Source: Variovorax sp. CF079 (GTDB taxonomy: Bacteria; Pseudomonadota; Gammaproteobacteria; Burkholderiales; Burkholderiaceae_C). Taken from it: a stretch of 64,000 nt of DNA. Below the pieces are notes generated by a model. That model ran no database searches and was not told where the DNA came from. It worked only from the letters and a program-made list of their open reading frames with translations. Every line of letters begins with the position of its first letter. Within the stretch, counting starts at the first letter, position 1. The stretch is taken from assembly GCF_900101545.1 (NCBI RefSeq), contig NZ_FMZU01000024.1, positions 1 to 64,000 of the forward strand. Reading direction: 5' to 3'. A program made the position numbers and the translations under genes. Of the stretch, positions 44,098 through 53,481 are shown piece by piece.

Positions 44098-44403
44098 ATG
44101 CTTATCGTTCAGGCGGAATGCCCCATCTGCCGCAACGGCCTCATCGGCATTCGTAGATGCTCTGACGGCTCAACCCTTGTACTCATGTGCGACGAGTGCG
44201 AATCGGTTTGGGCGGACCCCGCACCGGCCGGCGGGGGCGCCGAGTTCACCCACTACCGCAATGCGGAAGTCACGTTGCGGGAACTGGCCACCGAGGTCTT
44301 CCAGATCATGGATCTCAGCCTTTTCTATGCCGACATGGGCTGGCTTCCAGCTGTCATCGATGGCAAGTACGCGCCAGCTTGTGGCGTTTGGGATGTTGCG
44401 TAG
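44098..44403 (+). CDS. Small zinc-ribbon-like hypothetical protein
   Basis: 101 residues starting MLIVQAECPICRNG. Two Cys pairs (ECPIC at 8-11 and MCDEC at 31-34) could bind zinc, followed by an acidic C-terminal domain (REVFQIMDL-like helix, LFYADMGWLP). No signal peptide. Family unknown; position isolated. Confidence 0.6.
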   Translation: MLIVQAECPICRNGLIGIRRCSDGSTLVLMCDECESVWADPAPAGGGAEFTHYRNAEVTLRELATEVFQIMDLSLFYADMGWLPAVIDGKYAPACGVWDVA

Positions 44404-44586
44404 GATCTCCGGCTCAGATTCGGAGGTATGGCCCTCTGGCAGGGATCGGCCAGAAGCAGGTATTGGCAACAGTCCGTTCTCCGGCAGCAGAAATTCACTG
44501 CCGCAAGGGCGAAGCCACACAAATCGATTGGCAGGACGCGGCAGGCTGGCCTACATTGGTCTTCTACCCACCATGAGGATCGCAAC

Positions 44587-44979
44587 ATGCCCATTCGCAT
44601 CGCATCGCTGACCCACCGCATCGCGAAGAACGGCGCGATGCTTCACCAGGCGACGATGGACCGCGTCCACTCGCTGGGGGCGGACCATGAGCCGTCCGAA
44701 GCCGAACAGGCGCTGGCCGAGGAGCGCCGCCTGCTCAAGGAGGAGCGTGCGAAGCGCCAAGCGCAAGCGCAGCAGCCGAGGGCGAAGGCCGTCGACAAGC
44801 TGGTGAGGACGCACCACCCGCAGGCCAAGGAGAAGCCCAAGGAAAAAAAGGAGCCCAAGGAGGCCAAGAAGGCCAAGGCTGGCAAGGCCCACAGGCCCTC
44901 GCGTGCCGAGAAGCACGCTGCGCAGGCGGCGGCCCTGCAGGCCGCGAGTAGAGCGCCGAAGAAGTCGGCGAAGACCTGA
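44587..44979 (+). CDS. Lysine/alanine-rich basic protein
   Basis: 130 residues. The N-terminal 40 residues (MPIRIASLTHRIAKNGAML) are ordinary, and the rest is low-complexity K/A/E/P-rich (AKEKPKEKKEPKEAKKAKAG), predicted coiled or disordered and strongly basic. Could bind nucleic acid, by composition only. Confidence 0.5.
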   Translation: MPIRIASLTHRIAKNGAMLHQATMDRVHSLGADHEPSEAEQALAEERRLLKEERAKRQAQAQQPRAKAVDKLVRTHHPQAKEKPKEKKEPKEAKKAKAGKAHRPSRAEKHAAQAAALQAASRAPKKSAKT

Positions 44980-44984
44980 GAAGG

Positions 44985-45330
44985 CTCTCAGGCACCGCGC
45001 GGAGCGCGGACGCGCTCTTCCGAGTACAGGCGGAGTACGAATCGCCCTGCTTCGGTGTCGCGCAGGCCCCGAACCTCCTCGCGCATGGCAGGCGGCACCG
45101 CGTCCTGCAGGAAGCAGCATCGGTGACGCGAGCGCGGCAAACGTGAGATCCGCAGCCCTGAACCGATCGCCGACCAAGTACCGTCGCCCCTCGCGTTCGT
45201 CGACTTCCTCGAAGATCTCGCGCACGCGCAGCCTGGAACGTTCCGCGCTGTCTGGGGTGATCCGGAGTGTCCGCCTGCAGCAGACCACCCGAATTCGCCG
45301 CTCCAAAGATGTCGTTGGTGGTTAACTCAT
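44985..45330 (-). pseudogene. Glutathione S-transferase C-terminal fragment
   Basis: On the minus strand the segments VREIFEEVDEREGRRYLVGD, RFRAADLTFAALASPMLLPA and, in another frame, LRDTEAGRFVLRLYSEERV match the all-helical C-terminal domain of a GST. A frame slip separates them and the thioredoxin-like N-terminal domain is gone. Confidence 0.65.
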
Positions 45331-45466
45331 GACATAAGCGGTGTACGCGGCAGCACCATCCGATGTGCCGGTCCGCGCGCGTCCAGGTCGAGCAGCTCAT
45401 CGAGCAACGAGCTCAGGCGCGGTCAGTGGTGGCGGTCCGGGAGCCTCATTGGTTTTGCCAGGCGCC

Positions 45467-46792
45467 TCAGTGCTCTACCGCGAACAGCCGCCACTCGCCA
45501 GGGATACCCTTGAGGCTTTGCACTCCTCGATCCTGAAACACGAGCCCGGAACCTGCGACAAGATCCTTGACCGTGCCGGAGACCAGCACTTCGCCGGCGC
45601 GCGCCTGTGCAGCAACGCGTGCGCCGGTGTGCACAGCGATGCCGCCGACCTTGCCTCCCATCCATTCGCACTCGCCGGTGTGTAGCCCGGCGCGGATCTC
45701 GAGCCCGAGCGCACGCACCTCCTCGGAGATCGCACAGGCGCAACGCACGGCGCGCGCCGGCCCATCGAAGGCGGCGAGGAAGCCGTCGCCGGAGGTGTCG
45801 ATCTCGCGGCCGCGAAAGTGCTCCAGCTCGTGGCGAATCAATGCGTGGTGGCTGTCGAGCAAATCGTGCCAGCGGCGGTCGCCGAGGCTGGCGGCGCGCT
45901 CGGTGGCGCCGACGATGTCGGTGAATAGGACGGTGGCCAGGAGCCGGTCAGGTTCCGCGTCGTGCCGAGCGCCGGTGAGGAATTCTTCGATCTCGTCGAC
46001 GATAGCGTCGCAGTCGCAGCCCCAGGGAACGTGATCGATGCCGTGCAGTTCGACCAGCTTGGCTCCGGGGATGTGATCGGCCATGTAGCGGCTTGCGCCG
46101 AATTCGATCGTGCGGTCGTTGCTGCTGTGCAGCAGCAGCGTGGGCACGCGCACGGCCGGCAGGACATGCCGGATATCGATCTCCATGTTCATGCGCACCA
46201 GCGTTGCCGCGGCCGCCGGGCTGGCGCTGGCGCGCAACCAGCGGGCCCACCACCGTCGGTAGCGCTCGTCTTGGGCCAGACTAGGGCACCGGGCATCGAT
46301 GCCTACCGGTCCGCCCCAGTCTCGTTCGATCTGGTCGGCAAATGCCAGGTGCTGCTCGACCGTCGGCCCCAAGGGGTAGTCGGGCGCCCGTGTGCGTCGC
46401 GCGAAAGCGCCGCCCATGATGAGCGCCGAAGACCGTTCCGGATACGTGGCGGCGAACAGAGCGCACATCGCGCCCCCCTCGGAATAGCCGAACAAGGCCG
46501 CACGCTGCGAGCCGACCGCATCCATCACCGCGCGCACGTCGTCCATGCGAACCTCGAGGCTTGGCATGTCGTTGACACGATCGGACAGGCCGGTGCCCCG
46601 CTTGTCGAACAGGATCAGGCGGGAGAACGAGGCCAGCCGCGTCAGCAGCCGCGCCAGCGTCGGCTCCTCCCAGAAGACGTCGATATTCGACACCCAGCCG
46701 GGAACCAGCACCAGATCACGCGGACCGTTGCCGATCGCCTGGTAGGCGATGTTGACGCCACCGCTCCTCGCATATCGGGTTTCGGGAACCAT
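45467..46792 (-). CDS. Alpha/beta hydrolase fused to class III cyclase domain
   Basis: 441 residues. Residues 1-255 are an alpha/beta hydrolase (LVLVPGWVSNIDVFWEEP, nucleophile elbow GYSEGG, HGIDHVPWG for the His). Residues about 275-440 are a class III nucleotidyl-cyclase domain (LATVLFTDIVGATERAASLG, DTSGDGFLAAFDGP, GLEIRAGLHTGECEW) with both metal-binding Asp residues. The start MVPETRYARSGG is chosen since the upstream part is basic low-complexity. Perhaps a ligand-sensing cAMP-forming enzyme. Confidence 0.87.
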   Translation of the reverse strand: MVPETRYARSGGVNIAYQAIGNGPRDLVLVPGWVSNIDVFWEEPTLARLLTRLASFSRLILFDKRGTGLSDRVNDMPSLEVRMDDVRAVMDAVGSQRAALFGYSEGGAMCALFAATYPERSSALIMGGAFARRTRAPDYPLGPTVEQHLAFADQIERDWGGPVGIDARCPSLAQDERYRRWWARWLRASASPAAAATLVRMNMEIDIRHVLPAVRVPTLLLHSSNDRTIEFGASRYMADHIPGAKLVELHGIDHVPWGCDCDAIVDEIEEFLTGARHDAEPDRLLATVLFTDIVGATERAASLGDRRWHDLLDSHHALIRHELEHFRGREIDTSGDGFLAAFDGPARAVRCACAISEEVRALGLEIRAGLHTGECEWMGGKVGGIAVHTGARVAAQARAGEVLVSGTVKDLVAGSGLVFQDRGVQSLKGIPGEWRLFAVEH

Positions 46793-47218
46793 AGAAGGTT
46801 GAGCCTCCGCACGCCGGTCCACTGGCACTTGTCCACGAGCGGGAGCTTGCCACAAAACGCACCGTCGCACCTTCGTGCTCAGCTCCCTGGCTCAAATGCG
46901 AACTCACAGTGTCGGCCAACACCAGACCTTCGCCAATGACCTTGCGTAAAAATTTCCGAAGCCAGGTTGCCAAGATTCGAGCGCCATGCGTCGCCCGAGG
47001 CTTGACCGCGCCACCCGCATAAGCGAAGAATCGCGCCGAAGAACAGGGCGAAGGCGAAGCCGGCCAGTGGCGCGGATCGCATTTTCAAGGCCCGGCTTGT
47101 TTGATAGCCTGTCGGCTGGTGGCCTCATAGGGTTGAAGGTCAAGATGGGACACTCGCCGGGGGCTAGCGAAGTTCGACTACTCGAAGGTCATCCGCGCAG
47201 ATTCTGTAGGGGGAAAAG
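46793..47218. other. 426-base intergenic region
   Basis: Divergent promoter space between the cyclase gene and the secreted protein gene at 47219. No open frame with family similarity, no repeat and no RNA gene was seen. Confidence 0.4.
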
Positions 47219-47755
47219 ATGAAATCGATCGTGCATCTCGCGTTCGGCGTTCTGCTGCTTTCTGCTGTGGCGTTCCACGCCGGCGCAACGGGGACGAACA
47301 AGCTATGCAACGGACGACAGACGGACATCGTCTTTGCTGTAATCCATGAGAATTCGGACGATTCGGGTTCGAGATGCGAGCTTCAGGGATCGCGGTGCTA
47401 CGTGACGCTCCAAGGCTGGTACACCATGAGGCCGGGAGTCTGCATGGACGTCGACGTGGGAAATCAATGGGAATCCTATCTGTCGATCTTCGTCAAAGAT
47501 ACGGCGGCCGGCCAGTACAGGCCAGAAACCTTCCCAGTCAACGACAGGTTCTACAAGGACAGAAACGAGAAGAACTCCGGAGTCGTTAACGTCACCGCGT
47601 GCATGCCTGTCGGGCCGTTCAAGAAAAAGCTGCCTGGAGTGCTCGCGCCCATGCTGAATTCAGCAGTCGCATGCGATCCCGGCGAGGCGCTGCATCCGGT
47701 CAATTACGTCATGCGCGGCGGACCGCAAACCCACGTCGTGGTCACGTTGAACTAG
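47219..47755 (+). CDS. Secreted protein, DUF1036-like
   Basis: 178 residues with a clear signal peptide (MKSIVHLAFGVLLLSAVAF, cleavage after HAGA). The mature part has CNGRQTDIVFAVIHE, VTLQGWYTMRPGVCMDV and six cysteines, which resembles the DUF1036 pattern of a Cys-Asn start, a GWY motif and a later Cys. Exported; function unknown. Confidence 0.7.
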   Translation: MKSIVHLAFGVLLLSAVAFHAGATGTNKLCNGRQTDIVFAVIHENSDDSGSRCELQGSRCYVTLQGWYTMRPGVCMDVDVGNQWESYLSIFVKDTAAGQYRPETFPVNDRFYKDRNEKNSGVVNVTACMPVGPFKKKLPGVLAPMLNSAVACDPGEALHPVNYVMRGGPQTHVVVTLN

Positions 47756-47998
47756 TGGGCTGTAAAGATTGGATCGTTCGCCGTGTCGCCACGGTCGGTC
47801 CTTCGCCCGAAACGGCCTACGTCTCAGATCGGCCACTTTCCGTCGTTGGCGAAGGGCGGCTTTCTGGCGTCCCGCTTGGCAACAAATCGAGCGATGGCTG
47901 CTGCTCGCAAAGCAAGGCTTAGCCGAGGAAGAGGTTGGCCCCATGCCTGTCTCGGAAACGCAAGCTCTACGTCTCCACGCAATGTGATGGCGCCATGC

Positions 47999-48487
47999 TC
48001 ACTGCTCCCCCGCCACTTCGATTTCCACCCGCCGGTTGGGTTGCAGGCAGCTCACCAACGCTGCAGTCTTAACCGTGCCGGGGCACTGCACCACCGGTTG
48101 GCGCTCGCCCATGCCGGCGGCGCGAATCGCCTTGCTGTCGATGCCCTGCTGCGCCAGGAGCTTGTGCACGGTGTCGGCGCGCGTCAGTGATAACGCTGCG
48201 TTGTATGCATCGGAGCCGAGCCGATCGGTATGCCCTGTCACCGCGACGTAGCGCAGCTGCTTGAAGTTGCGCTTGATGTCCGCTGCCAGCGCTTCGATCT
48301 TCGTACGGACCTCGGGCGACAGGTCGTCCAGCGACCCGCCATCGAAACGGAACAGCCCATCCGCACCCAGCATCACCTTCTGCGCCGGCAGCGGCGCAGC
48401 CACCACCGGAAGGGGCTTGACCTCGGCCGGATTGACCAGCATCGCGCAGTCAGGTCCCTTCCAGTACATGCCGTGAGTCAACACCAA
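47999..48487 (-). pseudogene. OmpA-family protein, 5'-truncated
   Basis: The frame has a full OmpA C-terminal peptidoglycan-binding domain (FRFDGGSLDDLSPEVRTKIE, VAVTGHTDRLGSDAYNAALS, RAAGMGERQPV, QPNRRVEIEVAG) but starts MVLTHGMYWKGPD with no signal peptide. Homologues begin with an exported N-terminal part. The break coincides with the broken LuxR gene on the other strand, so this is probably a deletion remnant. Confidence 0.75.
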
Positions 48488-48618
48488 TCGGTGAAGAGCT
48501 GGGAATCAGCGAGCACACGGTCAAGACTCATCTGGCACGTCTGTTCCGTCTTCTGGGGGTCAAGAGCCGCACTCAAGCCCTCCACGCCGCCCGACAGAAC
48601 GGCATGATTCCGCCATGA
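48486..48618 (+). pseudogene. LuxR-type HTH C-terminal fragment
   Basis: The frame reads PIGEELGISEHTVKTHLARL, then LLGVKSRTQALHAARQNGM and IPP before the stop, which is the recognition helix and end of a NarL/LuxR-type response regulator. Everything before the HTH scaffold helix is missing. It begins exactly where the OmpA remnant begins. Confidence 0.8.
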
Positions 48619-49154
48619 GCGCAATGGCCATGAGCGCTCAACTTGTATCGCTACGCAGACTGTGTTTTGGACAGCCGGCAAGTCCGGCAAACTTCTGTCA
48701 TGCCGGCCGCCAATGACGAGATCAACGCTCTACGTGCGAGCTTCGAGCAGTCGCATCGCCGGCCAGTGCGTAAGGCCAGGCATCTCGTCGACACCTTGCT
48801 CGCCAAACAGGGGGGCGCGGCCCCTCCAGCGCCAAATGGATCCACCGCGGCTACGGCATGTCGGCACCGCCTGGACGGACAAACGCTGATCGTTTGCGGG
48901 CGCCTCTACCCGAAGGAAGTGAAGACAACCGAGGAGCGCGCGCCTGCGCTTGTGGACTTCTGAGACTGGCGAACCATACTTCAGGCAGACAGTCGTCCGG
49001 CGCTGGTAGAGGTGGCTTCGGCAACCGCCCAGTCCGGTCAGTTCCTCGATGCCGGCGGCTGTCTCGACCGAGGAACTCGGCCTGTCCTTGCCACGCGCCA
49101 ATACCGTGACAAACGTGTGGTGTGGCGCGAGAGGGGTCCGCAGCGGCCTGCCGC
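48619..49154. other. 536-base region without a supportable gene
   Basis: A plus-strand frame of 106 codons (48643-48963) has no recognisable family and no convincing ribosome-binding site. Nothing else was seen. Confidence 0.35.
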
Positions 49155-49592
49155 TCACTTCTTTACGGCCTTGATCTCGGCCTTTTCCTTCGCCTCTTCG
49201 GCCTTGGCCTGCTTCACACAAGCGGCCTTGGCATCGCCCTTGTGAGCATCGCATTTCTCCTTGGCGACGTTGTAGGCAGCCTCCACCCTGGCCTCGGCGA
49301 CCTTGCGCGCATTGCTGTCGCTCGGCTTGCGCTGCTGGTCGAGCTCGGCCTTGGCCATCTTGTCCTTGCCCTTGGCTTCCTCGATGCAGACGTCCTTGGC
49401 ATTGTCTTTCATGGCGTCGCACTGAGCCTTGGCAGCCTTGGAGTCGGCCGCGATCCTGTCGCGGGCGGCCTTGTATTCGGCGTCGGCCGGACCGAGCGTT
49501 GCCGGAGTTGGAGGTGCGCTGACCTGCGCGCTGGTCTGGACGGCAACCAGGCACGATGACGCAATGGTGAACATCAACAATAGCTTTTTCAT
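49155..49592 (-). CDS. Secreted Ala/Lys-rich cell-envelope protein
   Basis: 145 residues with a signal peptide (MKKLLLMFTIASSCLVAVQT, cleavage after SAQ). The mature part is helical and repetitive with paired cysteines (KAQCDAMKDNAKDVCIEEAK, KEKCDAHKGDAKAACVKQAK). This architecture is common in Comamonadaceae. Function unknown. No gene is seen between 49593 and 49955. Confidence 0.75.
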   Translation of the reverse strand: MKKLLLMFTIASSCLVAVQTSAQVSAPPTPATLGPADAEYKAARDRIAADSKAAKAQCDAMKDNAKDVCIEEAKGKDKMAKAELDQQRKPSDSNARKVAEARVEAAYNVAKEKCDAHKGDAKAACVKQAKAEEAKEKAEIKAVKK

Positions 49593-49955
49593 GATGGTTT
49601 CCTCGACGCCGACAGGGTGTAAGGAGTCCGGTGTTCCTGCTTGAACTTCGGCGTCATCGTCAATGTAGAAATCGGCCGAATCCTGCGAAGGTAGGACGCC
49701 CTGTGGAGCAGTCGTAGGTACATGCCCATACCTGCCGCCATACCGTTTTGGCGGACCTGCAGGTTGCAGTCTTCAGGCCATCGGGATGCACGTGCGCGTG
49801 TGCCGATCACGTAACGACGGGCTTGATGATGTGCGCCACGTTTCGGCGGCGGTCATGCAAACGCCTTCTCGGCTTCGGCTACGGGCGGCACCGCATCGTT
49901 TTCGCGGCGCGCATCGGCGATGCGCATGCGCAGTTGCTGCACCAACGTGCGAGGG

Positions 49956-50792
49956 TCAGGCCGCATTCCAGGCAACAGTCGGCAGCATGCCAATGCCGGG
50001 GCGGGCAAATAGGAAGCCTTGAAACAGCCTCACGCCGAGCCCACGAAGCACCTGGACCTCCTCCGGAGTTTCCACGCCTTCTGCGAGCACCTTGATCCGA
50101 AGCTCGTCGCATATCGCAACGAGCCCCTTCACGAGGGTGAACCGCACGGCGCTGGGATGGATGTCTCGAACGAAGCTCCTATCAAGCTTGACGATGTCCG
50201 GTTGAAAAGCGGCCAGCAGTTCAAAGCTTGCATAAGCAGCACCGAAGTCATCGATGGCTGAGGCGAATCCGAAGCTTTGGAAAGCTCGGAAAGTCGCGGC
50301 CAGCGCGGGCAGATCGGCAACGGGTTCGCCTTCAGTGAGTTCGAGTATCAGGCGATCGATGGGAAAGCGGACCCGCTCGGCCGTGCGAATGGCGGTATGA
50401 AAACACTCCGTGGGCCCCGCAACGTCGTTGGGAGAAACGTTGAGGCTCAGCCTGGATTGCATGCCGAGCATCGACGCCATTTCGATCGATTTCACGCGAC
50501 ATGCCTCGTGGAAGGCAAACCGATGACGCGCTTCTACTCTGCCGAGCACCTGGAGCGCTCCTTCGCCGTGAACACCTCGCACGAGCGCCTCATGCGCGAA
50601 TACTTCCCGCCGCTCAACGTCCACGATCGGCTGGAATGCGATCGTGAACGCCGGGCCGACGCCGTCAACGGCAACGTCGTTGATGCTTTCGGACTTCACC
50701 GGGCATCGGACTCCTGCCGCGGCGACGAAGAGCGGCGCGGAGCTTCGGATTTCGGGGCAACCCTCATTAAAGCTGATTCTTCCATCCTTCAT
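49956..50792 (-). CDS. EAL-domain cyclic-di-GMP phosphodiesterase
   Basis: 278 residues from MKDGRISFNEG. The EAL motif (HEALVRG), RLSLNVSPNDV, ILELTEGE, IDDFGAAYAS, VKLDRSFVRDI, AEGVETPEEVQ and GFLFARP are all present, so catalysis is likely. No sensor domain precedes it. The open frame extends further upstream, but the ATG at 50792 is preferred because the added residues look unstructured. Confidence 0.85.
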   Translation of the reverse strand: MKDGRISFNEGCPEIRSSAPLFVAAAGVRCPVKSESINDVAVDGVGPAFTIAFQPIVDVERREVFAHEALVRGVHGEGALQVLGRVEARHRFAFHEACRVKSIEMASMLGMQSRLSLNVSPNDVAGPTECFHTAIRTAERVRFPIDRLILELTEGEPVADLPALAATFRAFQSFGFASAIDDFGAAYASFELLAAFQPDIVKLDRSFVRDIHPSAVRFTLVKGLVAICDELRIKVLAEGVETPEEVQVLRGLGVRLFQGFLFARPGIGMLPTVAWNAA

Positions 50793-50918
50793 GGCCGCGT
50801 ACAGAAGTTGTAGCTGGCGCAGGCGAATACGAAGGGACTTCCCACGTCCGACAGCGACAGAACGATCTTCCGCGGGCACTTGTTTTGGTGGGCTTTCCCG
50901 TCTTCAGGTCGGCATAGA

Positions 50919-51365
50919 CTATGTGCGGCCAGGGGGCGCAGCACCTTGACCTCCGGGGCCCTCATTCGCACTAGGATCTGAAAGAACGAGCGCCGCGCGG
51001 TAGGCGGTGCGGCCTGCCATCTTGGCATCGGAGGCCAGCTTCTTCCACCGCCGTTCGCGTTCGCGCGGCGACTGGATCGGTGGTTGCTCAATCAGTGACT
51101 GGCAAATGGCAAGCATTGCCATGGATGATGTCAGGCAGAAATGGATGGCCGACAGCGTGGGCCGTGTCCGATAGCTTGCCTCCTCCTTGCTGCGGATGCG
51201 CTCTTGTTCATTCGGGCTAAGAGAAAGCAGATCGGTCGATGCAGTGAACGGTACATCGGGCTCGCTGTCCAGCATTTCGCGGGCCGCCTGCTCAATAGCA
51301 TTTACCGCCTTTTCCAACAAATTGAGCGAGCTCGAGGATGTGGCCATGAGTTTCCTACCCGTCAA
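50919..51365 (-). CDS. Hypothetical protein, coupled to upstream small gene
   Basis: 148 residues (MTGRKLMATSSSSLNLLEKA), mostly helical (SAIHFCLTSSMAMLAICQSL, KKLASDAKMAGRTAYRAALV). The ATG overlaps the stop of the preceding gene (ATGA). An internal Met at residue 7 is an alternative start. Family not recognised. Confidence 0.6.
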   Translation of the reverse strand: MTGRKLMATSSSSLNLLEKAVNAIEQAAREMLDSEPDVPFTASTDLLSLSPNEQERIRSKEEASYRTRPTLSAIHFCLTSSMAMLAICQSLIEQPPIQSPRERERRWKKLASDAKMAGRTAYRAALVLSDPSANEGPGGQGAAPPGRT

Positions 51366-51553
51366 GGAATGGCCTCCGGTGCAGGCAGGGCCGTGGCGCC
51401 CATCGACTCGGGAGTGTCCGCGCCGCCGTTCCTGCGGAAGAAGTTGGCCACGGTGTTCGCGAACGTCCTCGCGTCCGTTTGGACTCTAGGCCCCAAGGAG
51501 TAGGCATCCAAGTCGTGGGGCACCGTCTCCAGTTCTTCCCTGCGTTTGCTCAT
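51362..51553 (-). CDS. 63-residue hypothetical protein
   Basis: MSKRREELETVPHDLDAYSL with GGAGGG 8 bases before the ATG, ending in TALPAPEAIP. Coupled by a 4-base overlap to the next gene, which argues for a real bicistronic unit. Family not recognised. Confidence 0.55.
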   Translation of the reverse strand: MSKRREELETVPHDLDAYSLGPRVQTDARTFANTVANFFRRNGGADTPESMGATALPAPEAIP

Positions 51554-51839
51554 GCTTCAATCCCTCCGCGTTCTCGTTCGAACTTGGGTCTTATCGTACG
51601 GCTGTGATGGGCGGCGCGTCTGTATTTTGGGGTTCGGTCCTACAGCGAAAACGTGCGTTTCTGGCGAAGCCGGCCATGGTCAGCGCGCATGCTGGGAGCG
51701 CTGCATGCCGGCATGAAGTCCAAAGTCTTCAGATCAACCGGCTCCAGCCGAAGCGGGCCATCGGGTGGCTCAAGCCGTAGGTTGCGTTGAGTAGGTGCAG
51801 GTGTTCGATCATCCTGATCGCAGCCAGCGGGGCCGGGTG

Positions 51840-52022
51840 ATCACGCATGCACACTACTTCACCCTTGGGGGGCCGTCGCGGCATCTGACAGGCTCGTTCA
51901 CCGTGCTGCTCAAAGGCAGTCCGGCCACTCGAATGACCAGTCTTTCGGTTCAGAACGGCAGCAACGCCATGGGCATGCGCATCGTGCCCAGCCAATTCAA
52001 GGTGTTGATGCTGACGCCCTAG
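51840..52022 (+). pseudogene. PAAR-like (DUF4150-type) C-terminal fragment
   Basis: The frame reads LTGSFTVLLKGSPATRMTSL, then GMRIVPSQFKVLMLTP, the end pattern of PAAR-like spike-tip proteins (GSxTVxxxGxPAARM, PSQxKVL). The N-terminal part is missing. Probably a remnant of a T6SS cargo gene far from the vgrG operon. Bases 51554-51839 contain no other gene. Confidence 0.6.
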
Positions 52023-52172
52023 CGGCGCTGCGGCCTTCCTTCAGTCCTCTCGCCAGCTCAAATCCGCCGATCGCGGCATTGGCTCGCAGCGCCAACCCTC
52101 ACTCGGACGAAGGGAAGCCGGCGCGGACGAGAACGCAGCCGGGTTCGTGTCGTGAAGCCGAAGTTTGACTGC

Positions 52173-52895
52173 CTACGGCCTGAGCCGGGCGGCCTGAATG
52201 AGGTCGGGCAGGAGCTCCTCTGCGGGGCCCCGCAGCACCACGGCCGCCACGTCATCAACATCAATCGTCTCCATGTTGAGCGTGATGATCTTGGCACCGT
52301 TCGTCGCCGCGATCGTCGGCAGGTCCGCCGCCGGGTAAACCGCTGCAGAGGTCCCCACGACCAGGAACAGGTCGCTGTGCGCCGCGACCTCTTGCGTCCG
52401 GGTGAGGAGTTCCTCGTTGAGCATTTCCCCGAACACCACGACGTCGGGTCTTGCTTGCGAGCCGCAGCGCGGGCAGAGTTGCGACAACCAGGGCCCTTCC
52501 CGGTTTCCGCAGCTGTCGCATCGCCAGCGCCGCAGGTTGCCGTGCAGCTCGAAGACCTCCTGAGCCCCGGCCTCGGCAAGCAACCCGTCGACGTTCTGCG
52601 TGATGAGCGCCGTGCCCGGTCTGCGCATCTGCAGCGCGACGAGCGCGCGGTGGCCCGGATTGGGCCTGGCCTCCGACAACACCGCCATCCGCGCCGCCCA
52701 GAAGTTGTGGAAGCCTTCGGGATCGCGTTTCAGATCGTCGACGTGGGAAAACTTGACCGCGTTCTCGTCCCTCCAGAGGCCGTCGGCATCGCGGTACGTC
52801 GGGATCCCTGACGCCTTCGAAAGACCGGCTCCCGAGAGTACCGAGATGCGCGAGGCGGCGTGCAGGAGCGCCGCTGCTGAATCGATCGAGGTCAT
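52173..52895 (-). CDS. Sirtuin (SIR2) NAD-dependent deacylase
   Basis: 240 residues. NAD-binding GAGLSKASGIPTYRD (22-36), TQNVDGL at 99, catalytic His118 in FELHGNLRRW and a Cys4 zinc site (Cys126, 129, 141, 144) are all intact. Removes acetyl or other acyl groups from lysines. The start MTSIDSAAALL follows the family; the frame extends upstream. Single gene. Confidence 0.9.
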   Translation of the reverse strand: MTSIDSAAALLHAASRISVLSGAGLSKASGIPTYRDADGLWRDENAVKFSHVDDLKRDPEGFHNFWAARMAVLSEARPNPGHRALVALQMRRPGTALITQNVDGLLAEAGAQEVFELHGNLRRWRCDSCGNREGPWLSQLCPRCGSQARPDVVVFGEMLNEELLTRTQEVAAHSDLFLVVGTSAAVYPAADLPTIAATNGAKIITLNMETIDVDDVAAVVLRGPAEELLPDLIQAARLRP

Positions 52896-53163
52896 CCAAC
52901 AATCATCCGCGTTTTCCGCGGCGATCGGACCGCCGGAGTCGGATACCGCGCCCAACTCGGCTCTGAACCTCGGCATCGGACGCAAGTGACAGATCGATCG
53001 GTTGCCGTTGCGAGATGCGGCAACCTTGCCTTATTCGGTGTCGCGGCCAGGTTACCGAAAGCTCCCGACTATCGACGGCAGCGTGGCTCCTCATATCGAG
53101 GGTTGACTACCCTAATACCAAAGCGCTCAATCGATCTATCCCCGACATCGACTGGAGCCAGAT

Positions 53164-53481
53164 ATGAAGGCATCTTCAGTCGTGGCATGTGTCGCCACTT
53201 GCACATTCGTTCTCGGCTGCGACACGCAGCCCACCGTCTTATTCGTGGCGCACGGAAGCGTGTTCCACATGCTGCAGTTGACCGATGCCGAGGAAGAATG
53301 CATCACGCCCGATCGGCTTTGCTACCTGACGTCGTGGGATGGCACGATTTCCCGCGGATGTTGGGTCCGCGAAGAAGCCAACATTCGCGCCCGCTTTCCG
53401 GATTCGGGTGACATGCTGGTACCAGTGATCGAATTCCGCCGCACGACGTTGGCTGAGTACCGGAACGCCGCGTTGGAGTAG
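53164..53481 (+). CDS. Small putative lipoprotein
   Basis: 105 residues with signal peptide and lipobox (TFVLGC, Cys19). The mature part has three more cysteines (EEECITPDRLCYLTSWDG, SRGCWVREE). Function unknown; probably membrane anchored. Confidence 0.6.
   Translation: MKASSVVACVATCTFVLGCDTQPTVLFVAHGSVFHMLQLTDAEEECITPDRLCYLTSWDGTISRGCWVREEANIRARFPDSGDMLVPVIEFRRTTLAEYRNAALE

Noticed and set aside
48643..48963. 106-codon plus-strand frame
   Set aside because: No family similarity, no ribosome-binding site, unlike neighbouring codon use.
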